64,000 nt of DNA from Clostridiaceae bacterium (lineage in GTDB: Bacteria; Bacillota; Clostridia; Lachnospirales; Lachnospiraceae), in the NCBI GenBank assembly GCA_910575435.1, contig CAJTGI010000009.1, forward strand, positions 1 to 64,000, given 5' to 3'. Positions 45,440 to 54,229 of the stretch are shown here, in pieces. Under the pieces are notes generated by a model. The model searched no databases and was not told where the DNA came from. It saw only the letters and a program-made list of their open reading frames with translations. The stretch's first letter is position 1. Each line of letters opens with the position of its first letter. The position numbers and the translations under genes were made by a program.

Positions 45440-47959
45440 CTAATTGGAGATGTAACTTACAAAGCGGTATCCGGCCTCCTTAAAGAGATTTTCCGCCCGC
45501 TGCAGAGACATCCTCCTCTTGGTTCTAGTCACAGGGTCCATCCAGCAAACTTCTGAAGTGGTGTATTCTGTAATCAGTACGGCATGATTATTGTCTACCA
45601 TGCCAATCACGGGCTTTTCCCCGCTGACAAAATACAATACCTCGTCCAAGGTGCATCCGGTGAGGGCAACTGGCCTTTCAAGGTGCTTTTTCAGCATGGA
45701 GAGGATGGACTTTCCGCTCAGCTGGGATGTTGAGGTGGTTACTTGCGCCGCCTGCAGAAGCATCTGGGCGGCGGCTTTCGTGCTGGTCGCATTGCCCTCT
45801 GGATAAGAAATATTTCCTATCTGCTTGCTGAGGAATTTGCCCCCCCGCTCCCAAACAATGTGGGAGGAATTATCCATCACGATACCCATCTGATGGTCCG
45901 CTTCCTGAATTGCTTTGGCAGCATTTGTGGTGGATTTGGTGATTTCCCCATTGGCGTAGATATAATACTTTGCCGAACTGTTCACCTCGTCATTGGATAG
46001 GTGGAGCGTGGTATTTTCCGTAACCATCACCTGTTTCGTGGCAGTTATGGCCGGCTTTTTCTCTAAGATAAATCCAGCGGGCAGGGAAAGGTAATTTTCC
46101 GTGAGGAATTTATCTGTGATGCGGGTGGTGAGCTGAACCGACTTGGTCTTGGTATTCTTTTGATTCATAATCGTGTCATCGCTTACCTTGACAAATTTGC
46201 CATTTCTTTTCTGCACCCGTTTCAGATGTATGATATTATCTTCTACAGACGCCCCGGTCACATAGCGATTATTTACCCGGTATTCCCTGAGGATCTCTCC
46301 CTTGCAGTTGGCGATCACAAGCTTGTACGCCGGAGTAATGATATCGCCGATAGAAGACTCGTATATATCTTTATTGCGCACGTATCCGTATATGATATTG
46401 GAGTCAATCGTGCCCAATACGATCATGCTCTCTGAGGAGGGAGACTTCACCGTAAGGGTTTTTGAAGTATCCAAATCCAAAATGGTGATGTTATCCGCAT
46501 GTCCGTTTTCTCCAATATTTGACCAGACAAAGGACTTGGCGTCTTTGAGCATGGAAAAATGATCCCTGGATGCATGCTCTGTCAGATAGTCATACCGCTT
46601 GGATGAAATATTGTAGGCATAAACTTTATCATTGAGGGAGAAATAGAAAATATTCTTATCATTTACATAAGAAAACTCTCCGATGTCCTCTTTTAACTGC
46701 TGGTAAGTGATAGTGAGGGGGAGATATACCCGCTCCAGTATCTGATTCTTTTTTGAATCATAATCATAGAGGAGAATGCCCACGCGTCCCTCATAATCCC
46801 CGCAATTCATATAACCGTACAGCATGAAGCTAATATTTCCATTGTCCTCAATATTTAGTATCTTAATATCATGCTGATTGTAGTAGTGCCTCAAATAATC
46901 TTTTGATCCCTTGTCAAAAGAAAAGACGGAGGTTATCTTATTTGCATTCAGGTTATAATACCATAGGCTTCCATTTCGCACGAATGCCACCTGCTTGTTC
47001 GACTCGCTGGAGGCAAGTTCCATGTCGGATTCCTTAGAAATGCCAATCTTAAATTCACTCTTTTTCAGCGATACCAGATTTGGATCAAAAAGGGCTTCCA
47101 TGGTGCGGTGAAAGGCCAGCAGATATATTCTGTTTCCGGAATAGCGGATGCGATAGTATTCCTTTACCGTGTAGGTCTCCGTGCCGGAATCCGTTTTCAT
47201 ATGAATAAAGTAATTCTGCGTGACTGCGGCTGTCTCAATATTAATTTCATTGATGGTAGGCACCACGTCAGTAAGAATCTTCGGCTTTAACTTCTTCCAG
47301 GTAATCATGCTCTCGCTGGAATGGATATCCACATCAGCAAAAGTAGCGTCATCATTGGTGTTTGCTTCCAAGTAAGGGGCAATCCGAAAGTTTTTCTCTT
47401 TGCCAAAGGTAGCTTTGTGGAATTTCTCCACAAAATCCAGTTTCTTGTCCAAGAAAAAGTCATTGGAATAATATTTTATTCGCGTATAGAAAAATATTTT
47501 TTTGCTTACATTCGTGGTAAGCGCAATCTGGAATCCATATTCCTTGCTAGTGTCTAGCCCGCATGTAAGCTTCAGGCTTGCAGTGCGGTAATTTTCCTCG
47601 GAATCAAAGGCTGACATGGAGCCGTTCTCTATCACTTTATCGTTGGCAATATCTAAAAGTTCAAATGTTAGCTTCTTGATTTTAGAAGCATTTTGCTGGA
47701 TTTTGACAGTAAATTTCTTATTGGTATCCAAAGGCGTAATGGATTCCCTTACAGAACCGCTGTCCAGCCTGCTGCTGTATCCGTGCAGCATGTTTACCGT
47801 GTAATCCCCTAATTGAAGATATATCAGAGGAAAGGTGGAATCTTTGATGCTGGTAGCCGTCGTAGTTGCGACAGATATTTCTGGTATGGTTCTCCCAAAA
47901 TAAAAAATGGAACCGATAAATACGAAAAATAGTATAATAAATTTATAAATATATTTCAA
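45440..47959 (-). CDS. Membrane-anchored protein with beta-propeller-like part and degenerate C39-like domain
   Basis: An 839-aa protein with an N-terminal TM anchor (about 6-22, FIILFFVFIGSIFYFG), a large beta-rich external part with propeller-like repeats (about 60-650) and a C-terminal C39-peptidase-like domain (about 700-839). Seen: the His block in NNHAVLITEY and the Asp block in CWMDPVTR, but the position of the catalytic Cys reads GNATSTKAAAQ with no Cys. It is probably a non-catalytic peptide-binding relative. The TTG at 47959 is 6 nt after GAGGG; a TTG two codons earlier touches the SD. Ends at a terminator at 45269. Confidence 0.7.
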   Translation of the reverse strand: MKYIYKFIILFFVFIGSIFYFGRTIPEISVATTTATSIKDSTFPLIYLQLGDYTVNMLHGYSSRLDSGSVRESITPLDTNKKFTVKIQQNASKIKKLTFELLDIANDKVIENGSMSAFDSEENYRTASLKLTCGLDTSKEYGFQIALTTNVSKKIFFYTRIKYYSNDFFLDKKLDFVEKFHKATFGKEKNFRIAPYLEANTNDDATFADVDIHSSESMITWKKLKPKILTDVVPTINEINIETAAVTQNYFIHMKTDSGTETYTVKEYYRIRYSGNRIYLLAFHRTMEALFDPNLVSLKKSEFKIGISKESDMELASSESNKQVAFVRNGSLWYYNLNANKITSVFSFDKGSKDYLRHYYNQHDIKILNIEDNGNISFMLYGYMNCGDYEGRVGILLYDYDSKKNQILERVYLPLTITYQQLKEDIGEFSYVNDKNIFYFSLNDKVYAYNISSKRYDYLTEHASRDHFSMLKDAKSFVWSNIGENGHADNITILDLDTSKTLTVKSPSSESMIVLGTIDSNIIYGYVRNKDIYESSIGDIITPAYKLVIANCKGEILREYRVNNRYVTGASVEDNIIHLKRVQKRNGKFVKVSDDTIMNQKNTKTKSVQLTTRITDKFLTENYLSLPAGFILEKKPAITATKQVMVTENTTLHLSNDEVNSSAKYYIYANGEITKSTTNAAKAIQEADHQMGIVMDNSSHIVWERGGKFLSKQIGNISYPEGNATSTKAAAQMLLQAAQVTTSTSQLSGKSILSMLKKHLERPVALTGCTLDEVLYFVSGEKPVIGMVDNNHAVLITEYTTSEVCWMDPVTRTKRRMSLQRAENLFKEAGYRFVSYISN

Positions 47960-48151
47960 ATTCAACCCTCATTTCTATACTGTTTTGTAGTAATAGTATA
48001 GTGTTTCTTTAGAAAAAAGGCAATGATGGATGGAACTTTTTTCAAAAAAAATCATAAGTTAATAGAAGAAGTTATTGTGAATAGCAGTTGCTTTATCCAT
48101 AGTCTCGGCAGAGCTGATCCATGAAAAAAGCAGCGCAGAAATGAGGATGAA

Positions 48152-48523
48152 ATGAAGAAGAGCAATTATGCAAAGGGAAATTGCATGACATTTCCCCTGG
48201 AACTGACAGAGGTAAATCAGGAGAACTACGTGATGAGAAATGATTATCTCTATCCCTTGCAGCTGCGGAATATGCAGGCCACCGTACAGGAAATGTGCGA
48301 CAGGATGGAATATGATGGGAGCTTGATGTATGACGAGTATCCAGATAAGGTATGCGTGGAGAGATTGGCAAGAAAGGTATGTGAAAATGCAAATTGCAAA
48401 CACAGGGAGGAGATTAGTAACCGCTGGATGCATGCATTAGCCCAGATTATGCTGTGCAATGAGATGGCATTCAGAAGGGAGCGCAGGCGGTGCCATAAGA
48501 GAAATATGGGAAGAAGTTATTAA
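48152..48523 (+). CDS. Conserved hypothetical protein (Lachnospiraceae type)
   Basis: A 123-aa acidic-to-basic soluble protein. The NDYLYPLQLRNMQATVQEMC and MYDEYPDKV motifs are familiar from hypothetical proteins of Lachnospiraceae. The Cys-rich middle (CVERLARKVCENANC) could bind a metal. GAGG lies 5 nt before the ATG. Minus-strand frames over this region lack ribosome-binding sites. Function unknown. Confidence 0.72.
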   Translation: MKKSNYAKGNCMTFPLELTEVNQENYVMRNDYLYPLQLRNMQATVQEMCDRMEYDGSLMYDEYPDKVCVERLARKVCENANCKHREEISNRWMHALAQIMLCNEMAFRRERRRCHKRNMGRSY

Positions 48524-48570
48524 AAAAAGTCCTCTATGTTTTCCAAGAAAATGGAAAGCATAGAGGACTA
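48522..48570 (-). terminator. Terminator of the murA-rsmI direction cluster
   Basis: On minus AGTCCTCTATG / CATAGAGGACT (48569-48528, with an inner TTTCC/GGAAA stem) is followed by TTTTTTT. It lies 28 bp after the 33-aa ORF stop. Confidence 0.85.
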
Positions 48571-48597
48571 AATAAATCATTGAGATCCAAAGGGATA

Positions 48598-48699
48598 CTA
48601 TATGAATAGCTGCATAATAGCAAATAGCCAATAAATGGCGGTAATCGGCACGATAAAACTAAATAAAAATCTCTTTCTACCAAATAAAATTATTTTCAT
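48598..48699 (-). CDS. 33-residue membrane peptide, unknown
   Basis: A short ORF starting MKIILFGRKRFLFSFIVPITAI-type (33 aa, ending LFAIMQLFI): basic N-terminus, then one hydrophobic helix of about 20 residues. GGAGG lies 5 nt before its ATG, and a terminator (48522-48570) follows at once. The optimal SD, the terminator and the charge bias support a real gene. It lies below rsmI on the same strand. Such single-pass microproteins often bind larger membrane proteins; the partner here is unknown. Confidence 0.65.
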   Translation of the reverse strand: MKIILFGRKRFLFSFIVPITAIYWLFAIMQLFI

Positions 48700-48809
48700 A
48701 AAATACCTCCATCCTGCGCAACATGCGTGTCTGGGCGCGAGCATAAGCCCATAATTTTAATCTTGGTAAAATTATTTTATCCAGTTTAAGAAAAAAGATG
48801 TAAAATATG

Positions 48810-49652
48810 TTACTCCAGCAGGGCTTCATAAATGTCTCTTTTTGAGAGGCCCCGGTCTTTTGCCACCTGCTTCATCGCATCTTTTTTTGTCATTCCCTGG
48901 GATTGGTAGATGCCCAGATGCTCCATCAGGGATATGGCGTCCCATCTTTTCTTCATTTCGCTTGCCAATTCTTCATCGCTGATGCCTTTGAGCAATACTA
49001 CATATTCTCCCTTTGGGGGATTTTCCTCAAAATATTCTATGGCTGTAGAAAGAGTGAAGGAAAAAACGGTCTCATGATATTTCGTCAGTTCCTTGCAGAC
49101 GGAAATCAGCCTGTCTCCTAAGGCTTCATGTAGCTCCTGCAAGGTGCTGATCAGGCGATGGGGAGCTTCATACAGAATAATCGTGCGCTGCTCCATCTTA
49201 TATGATTCTATCATCTCTTTTCTCGGCTTCTTCGCGCGGGGAAGAAAGCCGTCAAAGGCGAATCTCTTGGTGGGCAGTCCGGATATGGTCAAGGCCGTGA
49301 TGCAGGCGCAGGGGCCAGGAATGGATACGACTTTGATCCCTTCCTCCATAGCCTGCCTGGCCAAATCCGATCCCGGATCAGAGATGCCGGGCGTTCCCGC
49401 ATCCGTCACAAGGGTGATGGTTAATCCCTCCCTTAGCTTGTCAAGCAAATAAGGCCCCTTTTCCTTCTTATTGTGTTCGTGATAACTGGTCAGCGGTATT
49501 TTTTTTATGGTAAAAGCATTTAATAATTTTAAGGTATTCCTGGTGTCTTCCGCCGCAATCAAATCCGTGTGGGAGAGTGCTCTCACCATGCGAAATGACA
49601 TGTCTTCCAAATTTCCAATGGGTGTGGGACATAGAATTAACTTCCCTGCCAT
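48810..49652 (-). CDS. rsmI: 16S rRNA 2'-O-ribose (C1402) methyltransferase RsmI
   Basis: A 280-aa methyltransferase. Seen: PTPIGNLEDMSFRMVRAL and DAGTPGISDPGSDLA, both diagnostic. GGAGG precedes the ATG. Downstream of trmN6 by 33 bp, as in B. subtilis. Confidence 0.97.
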   Translation of the reverse strand: MAGKLILCPTPIGNLEDMSFRMVRALSHTDLIAAEDTRNTLKLLNAFTIKKIPLTSYHEHNKKEKGPYLLDKLREGLTITLVTDAGTPGISDPGSDLARQAMEEGIKVVSIPGPCACITALTISGLPTKRFAFDGFLPRAKKPRKEMIESYKMEQRTIILYEAPHRLISTLQELHEALGDRLISVCKELTKYHETVFSFTLSTAIEYFEENPPKGEYVVLLKGISDEELASEMKKRWDAISLMEHLGIYQSQGMTKKDAMKQVAKDRGLSKRDIYEALLE

Positions 49653-49685
49653 AATATGCTTACCTCCTTATGCATTATAAAACGG

Positions 49686-50426
49686 TTATTTATACAAATC
49701 TAGAATTTGCTGGGTGTATTTGTCTTTCCTTTCATAGACAATGATAGGCGGCTCTATCTTAAGCATAGGGTTGCCGTCCCTCACTGCCTCGATTAACACC
49801 ATGTTCGGCTCCTTATGGATAAAGGGATGGACCAGGCACATGCGCTTGGGTTCCAGCCGATGCTGCTGCAATGTATAAAATATTTCTGGAAGCCTTTGGG
49901 GGCGATGCACCATGAAAAAACTCTTCTTTGGCTTTAATACCTCCGATGCTTCCCGGATGACATCTTCCAATGTACAGTAAATCTCGTGCCTGGCAATGGC
50001 TTTTGGCATTTCAGGATTCCTTAAGCCATGCTTTTCATTAATATAGGGGGGGTTGGTGATTACGGCATCAAAAACATGCTTTCCATAGATGGAAGATGCC
50101 TCCCTAATATTTCCTCTTCTAATGTGGATTTTTTCTTCCAGCCCATTCCATGCAACGCTGCGGGATGCCATATCCACGCTCTCCTCCTGGATTTCCAGGG
50201 CGTCAAAGCGGGATGCGTCCGAAATGGCGCAGAGAAGAATGGGAATAACGCCAGTGCCTGTTCCCATATCCAGTACCCGACTGTCCTTTTTTAATTCTGC
50301 AAAGTGGGACAGAAGGACAGCGTCCATCCCAAAGCAGAATTTTTCCGGGTGCTGGATAATGTGATATCCACTCCTCTGTAAATCATCTAAACGTTCACCT
50401 GCACGAAGTTGTTGTTTAACGTACAT
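49686..50426 (-). CDS. trmN6: TrmN6/YabB-type tRNA adenine-N6 methyltransferase
   Basis: A 246-aa SAM methyltransferase of the YfiC/TrmN6 family. Seen: VLDMGTGTGVIPILLC (SAM) and NPPYINEKHG (adenine-N6 catalytic motif). I start at the ATG at 50426 (MYVKQQLRAGE, GGAG upstream); 16 further in-frame residues are possible. Between ricT and rsmI as in Bacillus. Confidence 0.9.
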   Translation of the reverse strand: MYVKQQLRAGERLDDLQRSGYHIIQHPEKFCFGMDAVLLSHFAELKKDSRVLDMGTGTGVIPILLCAISDASRFDALEIQEESVDMASRSVAWNGLEEKIHIRRGNIREASSIYGKHVFDAVITNPPYINEKHGLRNPEMPKAIARHEIYCTLEDVIREASEVLKPKKSFFMVHRPQRLPEIFYTLQQHRLEPKRMCLVHPFIHKEPNMVLIEAVRDGNPMLKIEPPIIVYERKDKYTQQILDLYK

Positions 50427-50548
50427 ATATATGTTCTCCAATTTCAGTATATGATAATTTGTCAAAAAAAACAAGTCTTAATTATAAAAATATGTATAAA
50501 ATAATATCTTTATGGTCTTAATTGTATATATGCAATGTGAGGTTCATC

Positions 50549-50578
50549 CAGCTGTGCCTTATGCGGCAAGCTGGATGA
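50549..50578 (-). other. Hairpin between ricT and trmN6
   Basis: TCATCCAGCT / AGCTGGATGA with inner TGCC/GGCA (50549-50578): a strong stem without a T run. May be a processing or attenuation structure. Confidence 0.5.
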
Positions 50579-50608
50579 TATTATGCGTGCTTTTGAATTT
50601 ATTTTGAT

Positions 50609-51877
50609 TTATCTTCTTCCCTGATGCCGGCCTCCTTTATGGGAGTTATGGCTATTGCGATAGCGGGATTTTTTGTTTCTATTTTCATTTCGTTCATCGC
50701 CCTGCTCTTCATATGAATAATCATTTTGTCTTTTTCTGTAATCATTATTGTGGCGATCGGAAGTGCTTTTTCGATTTTTTCTGTATTCTTTTCTTCCATC
50801 GCCCCACTTGGACTTGTCAAAGCGTTCGTCGCCTTGCTCTCTATAGCCATCCCCGCTGCGCTGCCGGTAATCTTTTCTTCCATTGTGGCTATTGCTGCGC
50901 CTCCTGCCCTGGTGGTTTTTGCCCCCTTTGGCATTCTGCTCGCTGCTTTCCGCAGCATCCTCCAAATCCTTCTTTTCAAGCTGCTCTAATTCCCTCAAAG
51001 TATTCTCGTCCAGTTCTTCATCGGGTAAAGCCTGCCCCCCGGACGTTTCTGAGAGGCGGTTATGGTTGTCAAACCGAAGTTCGTTTACTGCATATTCGCG
51101 AATTTCCCTCTCATCATTTTTCTTGGTTATAAGCACTTTGACTTTCTGCTTCAAGACGCTGATGCTTTGCACATAGCCTTTATATCCATTATAGGTGGTT
51201 ACGGCAGCGCCTATGCGCGGAAGGGTTTTGTTTAGGTGTTCGTAGGCTTCCTCCTCATTTTTCAGGCAGCACATCAGCCGTCCGCAGGCTCCTGATATCT
51301 TTGATGGGTTCAGGGAGAGATTCTGTTCCTTCGCCATCTTGATGGAGACGGGGGCGAAATCTGCCAGAAAGGTATGGCAGCACAGGGGGCGTCCGCACAT
51401 GGCGATGCCGCCAATCAGCTTCGTCTCATCCCTCACGCCAATCTGCCGCAGCTCAATGCGGGTGCGGAACACGGAAGCCAGGTCTTTTACCAATTCTCTA
51501 AAATCAATTCGCCCATCGGCGGTAAAGTAAAAGAGCAGCTTATTCTTGTCAAATGTATATTCTGAATCAATCAATTTCATATCCAGTCCATGATTCCGAA
51601 TCTTTTCAAGGCAAATGTCGAAAGCCACGCCCTCCTCGATCTCATTATTTTCGTTTGTGATGTCATCTTCCAGCGTGGCCAGACGAATAATAGGCTTCAG
51701 GGGCTTTACTACTTTTTCCTCTGGCACTTCCTTTGGGGCTAGGACGACTAGTCCGTATTCCACGCCCCGGGCAGTTTCCACAATGACGTGGTCCCCTTTC
51801 TTTACCTCTTTGCCAGCCGGGTCAAAATAATATGCTTTTCCCGATTTTCTAAAACGAACACCAATAATCGTTATCAT
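50609..51877 (-). CDS. ricT: RicT (YaaT, PSP1-domain) with long basic tail
   Basis: A 422-aa protein of the Y-complex (RicA/F/T) which guides RNase Y and phosphorelay. Seen: PSP1 domain and the Fe-S cysteines CGRPLCCHTF and CGRLMCCLKNEEE. Unlike the about 275-aa B. subtilis protein it has a 130-residue Arg/Asn/His/Gly-rich tail (about 290-422) that looks RNA-binding or phase-separating. Start ATG after AAAGGA. Confidence 0.93.
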   Translation of the reverse strand: MITIIGVRFRKSGKAYYFDPAGKEVKKGDHVIVETARGVEYGLVVLAPKEVPEEKVVKPLKPIIRLATLEDDITNENNEIEEGVAFDICLEKIRNHGLDMKLIDSEYTFDKNKLLFYFTADGRIDFRELVKDLASVFRTRIELRQIGVRDETKLIGGIAMCGRPLCCHTFLADFAPVSIKMAKEQNLSLNPSKISGACGRLMCCLKNEEEAYEHLNKTLPRIGAAVTTYNGYKGYVQSISVLKQKVKVLITKKNDEREIREYAVNELRFDNHNRLSETSGGQALPDEELDENTLRELEQLEKKDLEDAAESSEQNAKGGKNHQGRRRSNSHNGRKDYRQRSGDGYREQGDERFDKSKWGDGRKEYRKNRKSTSDRHNNDYRKRQNDYSYEEQGDERNENRNKKSRYRNSHNSHKGGRHQGRR

Positions 51878-51916
51878 AAATAAATCCTTTCTTATCGTCT
51901 CTCATTCTTCATGCAT

Positions 51917-52906
51917 TTATTCTTTCATTGCCAGAAGCAGAAGTTCGATGGCGGTATCAAAATTCACATTTGCGTTCAGCCGCACTTTCGCCTTGTCAAT
52001 GGCGCTGATGATTTTTTCAATATCCTCGTAGTTGCGCAGGCTGGCCTGCTTGGAAATCGCCTGATATTCTTCCCGGTATAAGAGGATATTGGCATCTTTC
52101 GTCACCTTGAACATCAGCACGTCCCTGTACCATAAAAGCATCAGATCCAGATATTCATTGATTTTTCCCTTTCTCTGGTTCAATTCCTTGATGATGGAGA
52201 TGGTATCTGCGATATCCATGTCGTCAATCTCTTTCACAAGGCGCAGCGTGTCTGCCTTTGTCTCTTGGAAATCCTCGGAAGAGGCAAAATGAATAGCCTT
52301 TCCCACATTTCCCTGGCAGAATCCAGCGGCAATTTCCGCTCGTTCTGGCTCCATCTGGAGATTATTAACCAGATATTGCTTGATCTCCTTCTTGTCCAGA
52401 GGCCGGGTATTCAGGATTATGCACCGGGACTGGATGGTTTCCAGGAGGGTGTCTGCCGTCTCTGTCAGGAGAATGACTACCGCATATTCCGGCGGTTCTT
52501 CAATGGTCTTTAACAGGGCATTCTGTGCCTGCTCTGTCATTTTATTCGCATCCGGAACGATGTAAATCTTGTGCTTGCTGCTGTATGGCTTGATAGTGAT
52601 ATCGTTAATCAGCTGGTCCCTGATATCGTCAACGCCGATGCTTGCCTTCTCGTGGACGATGAAGCGCACGTCCGGATGATTGTTGGAATCCGTCTGGAGG
52701 CAGGACTTGCACACGCCGCAGGCATCCCCCTCTGGCGCAGGATTGTCGCAGAGCAGCGTCTTGGTCAGAGCGGAGGCCAGCAAGCGTCTGCCAGAACCAG
52801 TTTCTCCGTTTATAATATAAGCATGGGAAATATTGCCCTGGGATATTCCTGTTTGAAGATGCTTCTTTACGGTGTCCTGTCCAATGATATCTTTAAAATT
52901 TGCCAT
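51917..52906 (-). CDS. holB: DNA polymerase III delta' subunit
   Basis: A 329-aa clamp-loader subunit. Seen: FKDIIGQDTVKKHLQ, the degenerate P-loop GETGSGRRLLA and the zinc CDNPAPEGDACGVCKSC. 40 bp upstream of ricT; GGAGG before the ATG. Confidence 0.96.
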   Translation of the reverse strand: MANFKDIIGQDTVKKHLQTGISQGNISHAYIINGETGSGRRLLASALTKTLLCDNPAPEGDACGVCKSCLQTDSNNHPDVRFIVHEKASIGVDDIRDQLINDITIKPYSSKHKIYIVPDANKMTEQAQNALLKTIEEPPEYAVVILLTETADTLLETIQSRCIILNTRPLDKKEIKQYLVNNLQMEPERAEIAAGFCQGNVGKAIHFASSEDFQETKADTLRLVKEIDDMDIADTISIIKELNQRKGKINEYLDLMLLWYRDVLMFKVTKDANILLYREEYQAISKQASLRNYEDIEKIISAIDKAKVRLNANVNFDTAIELLLLAMKE

Positions 52907-52996
52907 TTTGGCCTCCCTCCAATCGTTTAACGGGCTCTCAATCTATTATAGTCCAGCATGAAATGAATTTCTGACAGCTAAGTTTGCCTGGCACTT

Positions 52997-53437
52997 TTAA
53001 GTAAATATATCCAAAATTAATCCTCGGATCTCATCAATTTTGCTTAGAATGGATATGCGGTCTTTCTCCTCGCTGAGAAGTTCCTCTGCCAGTTCATCTA
53101 AGGTCTCGTTGATTTTCTTCACAATGCCATATACCCGGTGCCTTCCCTTTCTGTCAAGAAAATTTTCTCGGCTGAATTCATGGGAATGGGCGGCAATCTC
53201 ATTGATAAATTCCTTAATGAGCTTGCGGTATTCCTGCAAGTCTTTCACATCCATGCGTCTGCTCAGCTTATTGCCTTGCTGGGTGATTTCCTCCATCATA
53301 AGGGAGAGGTGAGCCTGCAGTTCATTTTCCTCAATGCTGCTGAGCAGGGCAAAACGGAAGGAGCCATCTGCCTCCGCCACGGAAGTTTTCTGCGCCGCCT
53401 GCTGGATCTGCTGCATGTTGCTTACTTTTATGTCCAT
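52997..53437 (-). CDS. yaaR: YaaR family protein (DUF327)
   Basis: A 146-aa helical protein of the YaaR family, always near tmk-holB in Firmicutes. Seen: LQEYRKLIKEFINEIAAHSH and DRKGRHRVYGIVKKINETLDE. Function unknown. Confidence 0.9.
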   Translation of the reverse strand: MDIKVSNMQQIQQAAQKTSVAEADGSFRFALLSSIEENELQAHLSLMMEEITQQGNKLSRRMDVKDLQEYRKLIKEFINEIAAHSHEFSRENFLDRKGRHRVYGIVKKINETLDELAEELLSEEKDRISILSKIDEIRGLILDIFT

Positions 53438-53550
53438 CTCCGCCCCTCCTTTCTGGTTCTATTATATAATGATATCGTCATTTTTCCATTTATTTTTCTC
53501 AAAGAAAACTGCCATTTTTTGCTTTTATGTTATTGAAAATAGTGTCATTC

Positions 53551-54186
53551 TCAGCCCTCTTCAAAAAGATCAGATATATGCTCCCAAATCGTTTCCGCAA
53601 TGGCATCTTCCTCCTTGCTTCCGTCTACGATCAGGATGTTCTCATCCTCCCGAAACCTATCTATCAATGAAAAATAGCAATTCCTGACTTCTGTCAGCCG
53701 CTCCCTAGTTTCATATAAGTCCCTGTGAAATCTGGCTTTCGCCATGCGTTCCAGGGAAACCTCCGGGTCCACGTCAATAAATATGTGGCAATCCGGCTGC
53801 AGGACTTTTCCGGCTTCGCTATTGAGTTCCTGAATCCAGTCCATAGGCGCGCTGACGCCTTGATAAGCGTAATTGGATAGAATATAGCGGTCGCATATGA
53901 CATGGATGCCCTGCTGGACTTTTTGAAGAATGCCGTCCCGATCGTTCAGCAGATGATCCAGCCGGTCTGCGGCAAAGAGAGCAGCCATCGTGCGCTCATC
54001 GGTCTTCATTCGCCCCGAAAGGCATTGGCGCAACATGGAACCCACCGGCCCGGAAGAGGGCTCGAAGGTTTCCCAGCATGGAAGGGAAAGGGATTCCACC
54101 CGCTGCTTCAAGTGGCGAATCTGGGTACTTTTGCCACATCCGTCGATCCCCTCAAAAGTGATAAATCGTCCTCTATGTCCAGCCAT
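53551..54186 (-). CDS. tmk: Thymidylate kinase
   Basis: A 211-aa dTMP kinase. Seen: FEGIDGCGKSTQIRHL (P-loop), the CDRYILSNYAYQG lid/base region and the DVDPEVSLERMAKA LID. Complete. Confidence 0.97.
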   Translation of the reverse strand: MAGHRGRFITFEGIDGCGKSTQIRHLKQRVESLSLPCWETFEPSSGPVGSMLRQCLSGRMKTDERTMAALFAADRLDHLLNDRDGILQKVQQGIHVICDRYILSNYAYQGVSAPMDWIQELNSEAGKVLQPDCHIFIDVDPEVSLERMAKARFHRDLYETRERLTEVRNCYFSLIDRFREDENILIVDGSKEEDAIAETIWEHISDLFEEG

Positions 54187-54229
54187 GAATTACCTATGCC
54201 TTTCTATTGTTAAAATATGCGCCAAATCG

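Noticed and set aside
48059-48433. Minus-strand frames over the 48152-48523 gene
   Set aside because: The plus frame has a good SD and a familiar conserved sequence; the minus frames have neither.
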